64,000 nt of DNA from Acidimicrobiia bacterium (GCA_020637365.1 JACJWE010000002.1:558001-622000); one strand, 5' to 3'. Positions 47,728-58,175 are shown, numbered from the stretch's first letter. Numbers and translations are program-made. The notes: generated by a model not told the origin, from the letters alone.

Positions 47728-47872
47728 GGGGGCCAGAGCCTAGTGTCCGGTCGTGTTGGAACCCTGAGGAGATGGCGAGCGTTCGTGGTGCTTTTGACTC
47801 CGCGCACGGTTAGGCTGTGGCCGCAGCACGGTAGGGGAAGGTTTTGACGTTTCATCTCCTGGTTGTGGGTTC

Positions 47873-50694
47873 ATGACGGTCTCCGCATCGTTCCTTTCGG
47901 CACGAGGACTGCCCAGCGCGGCCGCGGACGGTCTGCGACGGTTCGTCATCACGCTGCTTCTGACCTGTGTCGGGTTAGGTCTGCTCCCTGCTCAGCGCGC
48001 CGCAGCTGACGCCATCGATGGGCTCGGACGCTGCGAAGATGCCGAACGCCCCGGCCTCCTCGAAGACATCGATACGCCGCAGGTCGCGCTGAGAACCCAA
48101 AGCGCCTATACCCTGCTCGGCGGGGGCATCGCGCTCGACGTGCAGATTCGCGGCGCTTCGGCGGCTTCCCAGATCAGGGTGGAGGCCTTTCCGGCGGTGC
48201 GTACAGTCGAAACACTGACGGGTTTCACCGATGGAAAACCCCTGCGCAGCGACGCTTTTGGATACATCAATACCGTGTCTCAGACCTGCCTATCTCCGAG
48301 GATGGACTCGCGCAGATCATCAACATCCCGCTTGGATATGACGGACCTACCTCAGCCCCCGTCGTCGATCCGGGGAACTATCCGCTCCAGGTAACACTGC
48401 TCGACGGCGCCGGGTCCACCAAGGACTCCTTCACGACCCTGATGGTCGTCGCGGAAGACCGCCAAGCAGCTGCGACGGTTGCGCCTATCGTGACCATCGA
48501 ATCAGAGCCCGGCCTGTTGCCCAATGGCGATCTCAATTCGGTATTCATCGAAGATTTCGAGGGTAACGGTCGTCTCAACGACCTCCTTTCTTCACTGATG
48601 ACGTATCCAAATGTTGGCGTCACCTTGATGCCGAACCCGGAAACCGTCGACTCAATCAACCGTTCGAGCACCAAAAGTTTCGCCGAAGGTCAAGCGGCAC
48701 TGCCGTTGAGCCTCGGCGCGATGAGAAGCCTCGCAACACGTCCGCAGATCGAAGTGATTCCCACCTCATTTGCACCGATCGACCTTGCGGGTGTGGTCCA
48801 CGAGGCGCGCGCCCATGCCGAACTTCAGCTCGATATGGGATACGCGACGGTCACCAACGCATGGGCTAAGAGCCCAAACGGCACCACCTACATGGTCGAC
48901 TACGTGACACCGGAACTGATCAGCTTTCTCGCTGCTCGCGGCGTGAATCGGATCATCTCGACACCCGATGATTGGGTCCTCCCTGGTGACGACCGGGCCG
49001 TCCCCGAACCCGGAATCGCCGCCATCTCGCCAGACGCAGTGGCCTCAGATCAGGTTGTCGACCAGACCGCAGACGCGGCCGAGGATGCTTCGGACACCGC
49101 GGCACAGGCCGACGTCCCCGAGGTGAAGGCCGTCATTCTCGACCCGGTGCCCAACCAGCTGTTGAGTGCATGCACCTCCGACTCGGCTCGAGTCCAGGCG
49201 CTCATGGGGTATTTCAATCTTCGGCGAGACTCGGCCAAGCCGATCGCCTTCGCGACGCCGCCACGATGGGAGGCCAGCAAGGGTCTGATCAGCGAGCTTC
49301 TCGCAGCGATGGATGTGGCCCCATTCGTCAACGCGGTCACCGTCGCGACGGCGTCGCAACGAGAACCCGTGCAAACCGTGGAACCCGCTACCGACGAAGC
49401 GCTCGGTGTGCCGATGGGGCGTGCCGCCGCGTCAGAAGCGTCACTCACGATTGCGTCACTCTACGATGCCCTGCCCGACGACCAGGCCCGGGCCTTGATG
49501 ACGCGCAACTTGTTGATCGCGGAGTCCCGACGGTGGGAAGACGCCGATGGTGGGACGATGCAAACGGCGTACTACTGGGGTGCGACCGCACCGCGTCAAG
49601 AGTTCACCGCTGCAATCCGTGCCCCCGAGAATCAGGACATTCGGTTGACCTCTCAGGAGGCCACGATTCCGATCTCGATTCGCAACGACTTCAATGTGCC
49701 GGTCTTTGTACGAATTACCCTGGAGTCTCCGCGGATCGAGGTTCTCGACCAGGGCCAGGACTTGGTGGAACTATCGCCAGGTCTCAACGTCCGAAATTTC
49801 CGAGTCACCGCCCGCGGTTCGGGAAACGCTCCCTTGCAGGTATTGATCACCTCCCCCGATGGTCGCATCGTGTTCGCGGACTCAAACATCACGATCCGTT
49901 CGACGGTGATGAGCGGCGTCGCATGGATGATCACCGTGGTCGCGCTGGCGTTTCTCGTCGTGTGGTGGCTCCGCTCGGTGCTACTTCGGCGAAATGCCCA
50001 AGCCCCCCTAGACCAGGACGTGACGCACCAGAGCCACGAACTGGATCTGCTCGACGAGTCCGTATTTGACGAGTCCGTCATCGACCGATACGAGGATCCC
50101 TACAACCCTTATGAGGATCCCTACGACGACGCATTCGCAGACACCCCCGATGTGTGGGTGACCGGCGAGCTCGACCCGGCACTGATGCCGATTGGAGCTG
50201 CTGATCGCGACGACAGCTCAGAGGATGGAGCACCCGACGAAGGTTCATGGACGGCCGACCCCGATGACCGCTATCCCACGCCAAGGAACACCGCGGACAC
50301 GTCGTGGCGGTCTGAGGACCCCGCGCTGACCCGGGCACAGCGGCGGCGCCGACCTGATGCTGCTAGCCCACCTGCAGCCCGCGACGCCGGTGCCACCGAA
50401 TCCGTCGACCGGGCGGAGAGTGAAGCCGACTCCGAACCTCAGATACCTCCCGCGACACCTGGAATTTCATCAACCCGTCGCAAGCGAGCCGACCGGTCAG
50501 CACCCCCGGTGAGGAAGGCCGGTTCGAGGCGCGGCGCGGACAACTCGGCACCCTTGTCTCGCGAAGGCGTGCAACGTGAAGGATCGGGATATTCATCCGA
50601 TCGCAAGGGGCGGCGCCACCGGCCCTATCACAGCGATAGGGCTCAAAGCGCACCTCGACCACCCGTCCAACCGCCGAAGCAGGGCGATAAGTGA
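47873..50694 (+). pseudogene. Secreted DUF6049 family protein (Rv3909-like), one frameshift
   Basis: Joined frames give about 940 residues: signal peptide (hydrophobic residues 22-42), a long beta-rich outer region with a GlcNAc-deacetylase-like middle part (VDYVTPELISFLAARGVNRI), a membrane helix near RSTVMSGVAWMITVVALAFLVVWWL, and a 230-residue acidic then basic cytoplasmic tail. The only break is near 48278: VSDLPISEDGLAQIINIPLG continues in another frame, and one extra base would repair it. Context (pcnA before, kinase/sigM after) matches mycobacterial Rv3909, an exported protein of unknown function. Given the intact 2.2 kb on one side, a sequencing indel is likely. Confidence 0.75.
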
Positions 50695-50798
50695 TCCCTC
50701 GCTAGCGATTCGCCGACCGGTCACACCCGACCTCCTGAGTAACATTGCCGACTGCAGAGGGCCGGCCTCCCCCTGTATCCGCCTCCGTCGATTGGGCC

Positions 50799-52424
50799 AT
50801 GGGAAACATCGTGGTACGACGCTCGAACGTCGACAGAGTGCTGGACAACAGGTATCAGCTCCAGCGTCAGGTCGCACACGGCGGTATGGCCACCGTGTGG
50901 GAAGCGCACGACAACCTGCTCAGTCGACGGGTCGCGGTCAAGACACTTCACCCACATCTGGCAGCTGACGATTCGTTCAAAGAGCGTTTCCATGCCGAGG
51001 CCGTCGCCGCGGCCCGGCTCTCCCATCCCAACATCGTCGCAACGTACGACACGGGCGAAGACGATGGGATGGCCTACATCGTGATGGAGTTCGTCGACGG
51101 CAAAACACTGCGCGAAATTCTCGATGAACGCCCACAACTCGCCGTTCCCGATGCGCTGCGGATCGGTTCGGCTATTGCGATGGCTCTGGCGCATGCCCAC
51201 GACCAGGGTTTGGTCCACCGGGACATCAAACCCGCCAACGTTCTGATCGCCCGCGATGGTCTGGTCAAGGTGACCGACTTCGGCATCGCAAAAGCGAGCG
51301 AAGATAAAGACCTCACGCGCACCGGCACCATCATGGGCACAGCAAAGTACCTCGCCCCCGAACAGGTTCAGGGCCTGCCCCTGGACGGCCGAGCCGATGT
51401 CTACGCGCTCGGCGTCGTGTTGTACGAGTCGCTCACCGGCCAGGCACCCTTCGTCGCCGAGAACGACATGGCGACAGCGATCCTGCACGTCAACGGCGAA
51501 CTGGTACCGCCGAGCCAACTCCGGCCCGATCTGCCGCCCGATGTCGAAGCGCTCGTGCTGCAGTGTCTGGCCAGAGATCCTGACGACCGTTTTCGGTCCG
51601 CTCGTGCTGTCGCTCGCGCCATGCAGGCCGCTCGACTCACCGGGAATTCAGCGGCCGCTACCGCCCCCGCATCCAGCGCGGGCTCTGGCGGGGCGCCTAG
51701 TGCGGCGCGCACGGACCAACCTCGGCCGGCCTCGCGCCCTGCCGCTCCGCCAGTCGAACCAGGTAATTCGACGAGGGTCGCCCAGCGGCCGATGCCCTCG
51801 CAACGACCCGGGGCTGAAGCACCCGGTCGCCGGTCCAGCGCGCGGCAACCGACCAAGAAGCGATCGGGCGTCACCGCGGGAACGGTCTTTTTGCTCATCA
51901 TGTTGTTGGTCGTGGGGGGTGCCGCCGTGTATTTGATCGGCCAGCTTGGCTCACAAGACTCAACCGTCGAGGTGCCCATCGCGAACGCACTCCCCTTTGA
52001 CCCCAATGGGGATGGGGACGAAAACGGTGGCATGTTGTTGCAGCTCCGAGACGGAGACACCCAGACCATGTGGCAAAGCGAGGGGTATGGGGCCGACAAT
52101 CTGGCCGATCGAAAAGGCGGAACCGGTTTCATCCTGACCGTCGCCGAACCCGTCGAGCTCGCGTCACTCACCCTCGTCACCCCCGCGAACTTTGGCTCGT
52201 ACAGCGCGAGTATCTACGTGAGCGACGCCCCACAAAACACCGTCGAGGCCTGGGGGCAACCGGTCGCGGCGCGCGAGAACCCCGGAACGAATGCCAAGTT
52301 TGGTTTGGACGGAACGACGGGTGCCGCGGTGCTGGTTTGGTTTACCGACCTGCCAGACGTCGAAGACACCGGCGGTCGCTTCCGCATCAAGATCAGCGAG
52401 GCCGAGCTCCGTGCAGACCGATGA
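50799..52424 (+). CDS. Membrane Ser/Thr protein kinase with outer discoidin-like domain
   Basis: About 541 residues. The kinase domain (19-280) has all catalytic residues: Gly-rich VAHGGMATV, Lys48 in AVKTL, HRDIKPANVL with Asp142, DFG at 160-162, and YLAPEQ. A Pro/Ala/Arg-rich linker, a membrane helix (about 361-380) and an outer domain (about 395-541) with TMWQSEGYGADNL and LASLTLVTPANFGSYSASIYVS, like a galactose-binding/discoidin fold, follow. In mycobacteria this position is held by MviN/MurJ (Rv3910) with a pseudokinase and a similar outer domain; here the kinase looks active and the MurJ part is missing. Start by ATG at 50799 is uncertain (TTG at 50745). Confidence 0.9.
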   Translation: MGNIVVRRSNVDRVLDNRYQLQRQVAHGGMATVWEAHDNLLSRRVAVKTLHPHLAADDSFKERFHAEAVAAARLSHPNIVATYDTGEDDGMAYIVMEFVDGKTLREILDERPQLAVPDALRIGSAIAMALAHAHDQGLVHRDIKPANVLIARDGLVKVTDFGIAKASEDKDLTRTGTIMGTAKYLAPEQVQGLPLDGRADVYALGVVLYESLTGQAPFVAENDMATAILHVNGELVPPSQLRPDLPPDVEALVLQCLARDPDDRFRSARAVARAMQAARLTGNSAAATAPASSAGSGGAPSAARTDQPRPASRPAAPPVEPGNSTRVAQRPMPSQRPGAEAPGRRSSARQPTKKRSGVTAGTVFLLIMLLVVGGAAVYLIGQLGSQDSTVEVPIANALPFDPNGDGDENGGMLLQLRDGDTQTMWQSEGYGADNLADRKGGTGFILTVAEPVELASLTLVTPANFGSYSASIYVSDAPQNTVEAWGQPVAARENPGTNAKFGLDGTTGAAVLVWFTDLPDVEDTGGRFRIKISEAELRADR

Positions 52425-53031
52425 GGTCCTAGTTTCTCGAGCTCAACGCGGTGATCGTGCCGCAATGAGCGAACTGCTCGACCACCACGCCGACTCGATC
52501 TATCGCCTAGCTCTACGGATCACGGGCAACAAAGCTGACGCCGAAGACGCCGCTCAAGAAGCGATGATCAACGTGGTTCGTCGCATCAACTCCTTCGACG
52601 GGCGCTCGAAGTTCTCCACATGGGTGTACCGAGTCGCCACGAACGCAGCCCTGGATGAGACCCGGCGGCGATCGCGCCGGCCGACGCCGACCGATCTCGA
52701 ATCGACCGCACGCCGCGTACGCGACGGCGAACCTGGTAAGGCGGTAGACAGCGTCGGCCACACGCCGGGTCCCGCAGAGATAGCGGCCAGCAACGACCGG
52801 ATCGACCACATTTTGAGCGGGCTCAGCCCCGAGCACCGCGCCGTACTCATCCTGCGAGAGGTCGGCGATATGACCTATGACGACATCGCCGAGACGCTAG
52901 GCATCTCACCGGGTACGGTTCGCTCGCGACTCGCTCGGGCACGTCGATCGGCGGCACGGAAATTGTCGGAACTCGACGGGCGACCAGCATCGTCTAACGG
53001 TTCGAGCGACGATCCACAGGTGACGCGATGA
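52411..53031 (+). CDS. sigM: ECF sigma factor (SigM-like)
   Basis: A 206-residue ECF-type sigma-70 factor: region 2 (LLDHHADSIYRLALRITGN, DAEDAAQEAMINVVRRI, FSTWVYRVATNAALDETRRR) and region 4 (LSPEHRAVLILREVGDMTYDDIAETLGISPGTVRSRLARAR), joined by a charged linker. The GTG at 52411 overlaps the kinase gene by 14 bases, and the stop overlaps the presumed anti-sigma gene (ATGA). Position beside trxB-trxA and the kinase matches mycobacterial sigM. Confidence 0.93.
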   Translation: MQTDEVLVSRAQRGDRAAMSELLDHHADSIYRLALRITGNKADAEDAAQEAMINVVRRINSFDGRSKFSTWVYRVATNAALDETRRRSRRPTPTDLESTARRVRDGEPGKAVDSVGHTPGPAEIAASNDRIDHILSGLSPEHRAVLILREVGDMTYDDIAETLGISPGTVRSRLARARRSAARKLSELDGRPASSNGSSDDPQVTR

Positions 53032-54197
53032 CCACGAAGCGGCCCGATGGGCCCCAGCCATCCAACGAAGGAATCGGCGGGGCCACCAACCCTGACGAAT
53101 CCGGGTCCGGCGCGTCTCGAAGCGGCCCGGCCAGCGTTGGCCCGGCCAGCGTTGGCCCGGAGAGCGCTGATCCCCGTCGGTCACCTCTCAGCGACCCGCA
53201 GAGGACCGGCGCGCCACCGCGCGACCGTGGGTTCGATGCGCCGGTGTCGTTAACCGCTACTGCCGAGCTGGGAGATGTCCTGCGTGCCGACCACGCCACG
53301 TTGAGTAGGGCGCGGCGCCGCGAGCTCGTGAGCTCAGCTCTCGACGCGGCTTGGCCCGATGGTATCGATGCATCTGACACCGATACTTCACCATCGAACA
53401 TGGCCAGTTCTAGGCGTTCCGCGAACGCTCAACGCTGGCTCCCCCTCATGGCCGCCGCCTGTTTTGTACTCATAGTCGCGGCTGGTATCTGGGCGATTTC
53501 TCACCGGATGGGCACGGGTACCGACGACGCTTGGGTCGCCTCCAGCGACGCGGCCGATATTGCCGATTCAAGCACCCAGACCGTCACTGCATCATTGGAC
53601 GGCACTGACGAGTCGGCCGGTGACGCATTCAGCGCCGCGAATAGCGACCCACTCCTCGAATCGGGGTCTGCTCAATACAATCGAGCTGAAGCATCGGCCG
53701 CGTCCGACGACGAGGCGGTCGCCGCCGAGGACGCGGACCGCGACTCGTTCGGTACATCGGGAGCTGCGGCGACAACGGGGCCGCCCCCGGTCGTAGTAGC
53801 TGAACTCAGCCTCCAGGATTTTGATGAGGTAATGAACGGAGCTCGCCCGAGCGACCTTGCGAGCGCGGTTACCCCGCCAGCGCCACAGGCTGCGGACGCC
53901 CCAGCGACCGTCCCCCCCGTCGGAGGGGAGCAGGGCAGCGAAGTTGAGGATGATGCAACGATGCCCGAGGTGCCTCGGGCAGATGCTCCGGCCAGCCTGA
54001 TGATCTTGCCAGCCGCGTCGCCGTCCCTGATCGCCGCCGCAACCGCCTACGCACAGGACGGCGATGTCTGCGGTCAGACCGGCGTGGTACGCCTATCGGG
54101 TGTCTATGAAGTGGCTGGCGCGATCGTCAGGGTGTACGAAAACGTGGATTCGGGTACCCTCGCGGTCTTCGACGAAGACTGCCGCCCGGTCGAGTAG
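53028..54197 (+). CDS. Probable membrane-bound anti-sigma factor of SigM
   Basis: A 389-residue single-pass protein. The cytoplasmic part (1-135) has a low-complexity region with GPASV repeats and a helical patch (LGDVLRADHATLSRARRREL, about 81-100) that could bind the sigma factor; no zinc anti-sigma Cys/His motif is seen. The membrane helix is about 138-157. The outer part (160-389) is Ala/Asp/Ser-rich, ending in a short beta segment with Cys pairs (DVCGQTG, DEDCRPVE). Overlap with sigM and matching position to Rv3912 support the role; sequence similarity alone would not. Confidence 0.65.
   Translation: MTTKRPDGPQPSNEGIGGATNPDESGSGASRSGPASVGPASVGPESADPRRSPLSDPQRTGAPPRDRGFDAPVSLTATAELGDVLRADHATLSRARRRELVSSALDAAWPDGIDASDTDTSPSNMASSRRSANAQRWLPLMAAACFVLIVAAGIWAISHRMGTGTDDAWVASSDAADIADSSTQTVTASLDGTDESAGDAFSAANSDPLLESGSAQYNRAEASAASDDEAVAAEDADRDSFGTSGAAATTGPPPVVVAELSLQDFDEVMNGARPSDLASAVTPPAPQAADAPATVPPVGGEQGSEVEDDATMPEVPRADAPASLMILPAASPSLIAAATAYAQDGDVCGQTGVVRLSGVYEVAGAIVRVYENVDSGTLAVFDEDCRPVE
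53124..53168 (+). repeat. 15-base tandem repeat in the anti-sigma gene
   Basis: GGCCCGGCCAGCGTT occurs twice in tandem (53124-53138, 53139-53153) followed by a diverged third copy to 53168, coding GPASV-GPASV-GPESA. In frame. Confidence 0.85.
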
Positions 54198-54241
54198 GCG
54201 CCTACGTAGTGCTGGGTGGTTTGCCGAACAAAGGGACAGCC

Positions 54242-54517
54242 ATGGGTGACTGGGCCAGCCAGGCGGTAGATGCGATCGACAAGACGGTTCAGACGGTTCG
54301 ATCAAAGACCGTCGAACCTGCCGAGAACGTTTCAACGTCGGTGGTCCATGGCCTGATCGCGTCGAGCTTCGTCGTCTTTGCCCTCATCTTGACCGTCATT
54401 TTGGTGTTTCGGCTGCTGCAGGCTTATGTACCCGGCGACATCTGGATCGTCTACCTGATCATGGCGGGAATCTTCACAGCAGCGGGCATGTTCGTCTGGT
54501 CAAAACGGCGCGCTTAG
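54242..54517 (+). CDS. Small two-helix membrane protein
   Basis: A 91-residue protein with an amphipathic, charged N-terminus (about 1-34: a helix with QAVDAIDKTVQTVRSK) and two membrane helices (about 38-58 and 67-86), ending in basic KRRA. AAAGGGA precedes the ATG. The layout is holin-like and similar short proteins accompany sigM loci in Acidimicrobiia-type genomes, as far as I can infer. Lies between the anti-sigma and trxB genes on the same strand. Confidence 0.7.
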   Translation: MGDWASQAVDAIDKTVQTVRSKTVEPAENVSTSVVHGLIASSFVVFALILTVILVFRLLQAYVPGDIWIVYLIMAGIFTAAGMFVWSKRRA

Positions 54518-54657
54518 TTAACCGCTGTGCTCGGCGACATCATCGCCACGCTGCACCCGGTCCGTCGAGCGTTGTCACCCGTTTGTCATCCCGCTGCCGC
54601 CGATCCCGGTGCTGTCGGTCCGACCTATCATGAGATTTCTGTACCCGGAGGTTGTCT

Positions 54658-55587
54658 GTGTCTAGTCGCGAAGTGATCATCGTGGGTTCGGGTCCTGCAG
54701 GGCTCACCGCGGCCATCTATGCAGCCCGAGCCAACCTCAAACCGCTGGTAATCGAAGGCATCGCCGCTGGTGGACAGCTCATGTTGACCACCGAGGTCGA
54801 GAACTTCCCCGGCTTTCAGCAAGGCATCATGGGGCCTGAACTGATGGGAGAACTCCGAGCCCAAGCCGCTCGGTTTGGCGCCGAGTTTCTAACCGATAAC
54901 GTCAGTCGCGTCGACTTCTCCGAACGACCATTTCGCGTCTGGGTCGGCGACCAAGAGTTCTCGGCGGACAGCATCATCGTCTCGACCGGCGCCCACGCAC
55001 GGATGCTCGACGTTCCCGGCGAATCACGGCTGCTCGGTCACGGGGTTTCGACGTGCGCAACGTGTGACGGGTTCTTCTTTCGCAACCAGGAGATCGCGGT
55101 GATCGGCGGCGGTGATTCTGCGATCGAAGAGGCGAACTTTTTAAGCAAGTTCGCGTCGAAGGTCTACCTGATCCATCGCCGCGACACGCTGCGCGCATCC
55201 CAGATCATGCAGGAACGCGCGCTCGCCAACCCAAAGATCGAGTTCATCTGGAACACCGTTGTTTCCGGCGTCGAAGGAGACGCGACGGTCACAGGTCTCG
55301 AATTGACCGACGTGGCGACCGGAGCAACACGGACACTCGCCGTCACCGGTATGTTCGTTGCTATCGGTCACGTGCCCAACAGTGAACTGTTCGACGGCAT
55401 CCTCGACCTTGACGATCAGGGCTACATCAAGGTGCTACCTGGCCGTAGCCTCACCAACATCGAAGGCGTCTTTGCCTGCGGCGACGTCGTGGACCACACC
55501 TACCGGCAAGCGATTACCGCAGCAGGTATGGGGTGTATGGCGGCGATCGATACCGAGCGATACCTCCAGTCCGTGCAGAGCCCTTGA
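54658..55587 (+). CDS. trxB: Thioredoxin reductase
   Basis: A 309-residue NADPH-dependent flavoenzyme: FAD motif VGSGPAGLTAAIYAAR, redox-active CATC (in GVSTCATCDGFFF), NADPH motif IGGGDSAIEEANFL, and the final FAD motif GVFACGDVVDHTYRQA. The GTG at 54658 sits six bases after GGAGG; an upstream TTG abuts the site and is unlikely. It reduces the thioredoxin encoded 185 bases downstream. Confidence 0.96.
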   Translation: MSSREVIIVGSGPAGLTAAIYAARANLKPLVIEGIAAGGQLMLTTEVENFPGFQQGIMGPELMGELRAQAARFGAEFLTDNVSRVDFSERPFRVWVGDQEFSADSIIVSTGAHARMLDVPGESRLLGHGVSTCATCDGFFFRNQEIAVIGGGDSAIEEANFLSKFASKVYLIHRRDTLRASQIMQERALANPKIEFIWNTVVSGVEGDATVTGLELTDVATGATRTLAVTGMFVAIGHVPNSELFDGILDLDDQGYIKVLPGRSLTNIEGVFACGDVVDHTYRQAITAAGMGCMAAIDTERYLQSVQSP

Positions 55588-55772
55588 TCTCAAGCGGCAC
55601 GCGTGTGCTTGCGAACATCTTCGTTTGACGCCGGGCGCGAGTACCACATTCAGCGCCTTCAAAGATCGGCCTCGATCGGCTGGTTGCCTCAGGAATAACG
55701 TTCCAGCAGGATGCGTTCTTCTGGGACATTCTCCGAACTACCTTCGACGCATTCTTGAAAGGACAAGACGTC

Positions 55773-56102
55773 ATGGCAAATGGTGTACAGGTTCTCGATA
55801 CGGCGACCTTCGACGAGGTCGTCGGCGCGTCTGACAAGCCAGTCCTGGTGGACTTCTGGGCCGAATGGTGCGGTCCATGCCGGATGATTGCGCCCGTGCT
55901 CGAAAATGTGGCTGCTCACCACGGCGACAAGATCACTATTTCCAAACTCAACGTGGATGAGAACCCCGATATCGCGCAGCGGTTTAGCGTGATGAGTATC
56001 CCCACGTTGATCGTTTTCAAAGACGGCAAAGAGGACAAGCGCCTCATCGGCAGCAAGCCGGAGTCAGCGTTGTTGGCCGACCTGTCGGAGTACATCGGTT
56101 GA
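55773..56102 (+). CDS. trxA: Thioredoxin
   Basis: A 109-residue thioredoxin with the active site FWAEWCGPCRM, the cis-Pro loop SIPTLIVFKDG and the usual Asp in LVDFW. AAAGGA lies before the ATG. Cytoplasmic disulfide reductant, recharged by TrxB. Its stop overlaps the start of the next gene (TTGA). Confidence 0.96.
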   Translation: MANGVQVLDTATFDEVVGASDKPVLVDFWAEWCGPCRMIAPVLENVAAHHGDKITISKLNVDENPDIAQRFSVMSIPTLIVFKDGKEDKRLIGSKPESALLADLSEYIG

Positions 56103-57076
56103 TCTTTCCTGGGGCCCAGGGCAACGAGGTTCTGGACCTGCAACAGCGCCTTCTCAAGTTGGGATACGCAATCAGCAGCGCGGAGCGCGATGGCTGGTTC
56201 GGACCCTCAACCGAGGAGGCGCTGATTGCGTTTCAGCGGGAACGCCGTCTGCGGCCAGACGGGATTTGCGGTACGCAGACCTGGTCAGAACTTCTCGAAG
56301 CAAACCATCGGCTCGGTGATCGCCTGCTCTATCAAAAGACCCCCATGCTCAAGGGCGATGACGTCGCCGCGCTCCAGCATCGCCTGAACTCGCTCGGTTT
56401 CCATTCCGGACGGGAAGATGGCATGTTCGGCCGGGCCACGGGTGACGCGGTACGCACCTTCCAACGCAACGTTGGTGTCGTCGTCGACGGCATCTTTGGA
56501 CCTGACACACACGCCGCGTTGGAGCGCCTCGGTTTTCACGGCGGTCTGTCGGTTGCGACCATCCGGGAAATCGAAGATCTTCGCACCGGACGGCCCGATG
56601 GGTCCCAACTCACCATTCACTTGAGTGTTGAGCCCGAACTCGATGTGTTGGGACTCGCCGTGCAGCGGGCGCTCAGCGCCGACGGGCACGCCACGGTGGT
56701 CATGCCCTCCGATACGGACGAGATCGTCGCTGAACGGGCGAATCAAGCGCATCTCGATCTGCTGTTGAGCCTTCGCCAAGGGACTACGGGACATCCGTCG
56801 ATCCTGTACTTCATGGGTCGCCATACACGCTCTGAACAGGGATTTCACTTGGCTCGCCACGTCGCACATGCTTGCGCCCGCCATTCTGGCCTGCGCGATA
56901 TTGAACTATCTGGGCGACCACACCCCCTGTTGCGCCAGACGTCTATGCCTGCATTGATTTTCGAGCTCGGACTCTCAAGCGAAGATATGGGGCGCGCGCT
57001 GGTGCACCACAGTTCGGAGTTTGGTCGACTGATCGCCAGCGGCATTTACACAGCGTTCCGTACCGCCGCCGAATAG
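56099..57076 (+). CDS. cwlM: CwlM-like protein: two peptidoglycan-binding domains and a degenerate amidase domain
   Basis: A 325-residue protein without signal peptide, TTG start overlapping trxA. Residues about 5-65 and 80-140 are peptidoglycan_binding_1 domains (GNEVLDLQQRLLKLGY with DGWFGPSTEEALIAFQ; GDDVAALQHRLNSLGF with DGMFGRATGDAVRTFQ). Residues 165-320 follow the Amidase_3 outline (LTIHLS, ALSADGHATVVMP, ERANQAHLDLLLSLRQG, MPALIFELGLSS) but lack the zinc ligands: the DxGHGG start reads LTIHLSVEPE and the usual SxHxN reads SLRQG. Likely non-enzymatic and cytoplasmic, as reported for mycobacterial CwlM, a MurA regulator phosphorylated by PknB. Confidence 0.82.
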   Translation: MIFPGAQGNEVLDLQQRLLKLGYAISSAERDGWFGPSTEEALIAFQRERRLRPDGICGTQTWSELLEANHRLGDRLLYQKTPMLKGDDVAALQHRLNSLGFHSGREDGMFGRATGDAVRTFQRNVGVVVDGIFGPDTHAALERLGFHGGLSVATIREIEDLRTGRPDGSQLTIHLSVEPELDVLGLAVQRALSADGHATVVMPSDTDEIVAERANQAHLDLLLSLRQGTTGHPSILYFMGRHTRSEQGFHLARHVAHACARHSGLRDIELSGRPHPLLRQTSMPALIFELGLSSEDMGRALVHHSSEFGRLIASGIYTAFRTAAE

Positions 57077-57296
57077 ACCTGCAGGTCAAACGGGCTAGCA
57101 GGGGAAAAGTGTGCGACCGGTCGGCCACGCTGCCGGTCGTTCGCCGCGAACAATGTCACCTCTCGCGCCGAGGGCACATCGGCAGACGTACAGGCTCATC
57201 CGCCCAACTCTCAACCTCGACCTATGCTCGAGCTTCAATTTGGTCGAGCTGTCAGCCCCCGTCTACGAGGGTGCGTCTCGCAATATTTGTCAACGA

Positions 57297-58175
57297 CTAC
57301 TGTGCCTGTTTGAGGTTGCCTGACAGCATGCGATAGATCCGTTCGAGATCGTCAACATCAGAGAACTCAATCATGATCCGGCCTCGTTTGGGACCCAGAT
57401 CGACCTTCACCCCCGTCGCGAGTTGATCAGCCAAGAGGTTCTCAAGCTCAATGAGACCCGCCGGCTTTACGGCACCCACTTCGGTTGGCGTCCGCGGCGG
57501 TGCGGGCGGGTCGGGCGAAATTGTGGCTCTTACCAGCTCTTCCGCGGCGCGGACGCTCAGGCCATCCGCGAGTACGCGACGAGCTAGGTGCTCCTGCAAG
57601 CTCGGATCAGACACACCCAGCAGTGCACGCGCGTGTCCGTTCGAAAGTTGATCCTCACGGACCATACGCTGCACCGAAGCGGGCAGCTGCAGAAGTCTCA
57701 ATGAGTTTGTGATGGTCGCCCGACTTTTTCCCACGCGCTGCGCAACGGAGTGGTGAGTCAAGCCGAAATCGTCGATTAGCTGTTGGTAGGCGGCCGCTTC
57801 TTCGAGTGGATTCAGTTGCTCACGATGAATGTTCTCGACAATGGCCTGCTCAAGAGACGTGTTGTCGTCAACTTCCCGAACGAGCGCCGGAATGTGTGTG
57901 AGCCCCGCGAGTTGCGAGGCACGCCATCGGCGTTCGCCAGCAATGAGCTCATAGCCGGTCTCTGACGGACGGACCAGAACTGGTTGAAGCAACCCCAACT
58001 CTTTGATCGAAGCGGCGAGCTGCGCTATCGCATCGTCGTCGAAGAACTGTCTTGGTTGATAGTGATTCGGACGAATCTCACCGATTGGCAGCTCTCGCAA
58101 TGCGCCCTCAGGCTGCTCGGGCACGTTTGGGATGAGAGCTCCAAGCCCCTTCCCCAGACCGCTTCTTCTGGTCAC
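57297..58175 (-). CDS. parB: Chromosome partitioning protein ParB
   Basis: A 292-residue ParB: CTP-binding boxes GERRWRASQLAG and ENIHREQLNPLEEAAAY, a helix-turn-helix (LTHHSVAQRVGKSRATITNSL), and a C-terminal dimerisation domain ending in MIEFSDVDDLERIYRML. The start overlaps the parA stop by four bases. It binds parS sites and spreads as a CTP clamp; two candidate parS sites lie upstream of parA. Confidence 0.96.
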   Translation of the reverse strand: MTRRSGLGKGLGALIPNVPEQPEGALRELPIGEIRPNHYQPRQFFDDDAIAQLAASIKELGLLQPVLVRPSETGYELIAGERRWRASQLAGLTHIPALVREVDDNTSLEQAIVENIHREQLNPLEEAAAYQQLIDDFGLTHHSVAQRVGKSRATITNSLRLLQLPASVQRMVREDQLSNGHARALLGVSDPSLQEHLARRVLADGLSVRAAEELVRATISPDPPAPPRTPTEVGAVKPAGLIELENLLADQLATGVKVDLGPKRGRIMIEFSDVDDLERIYRMLSGNLKQAQ

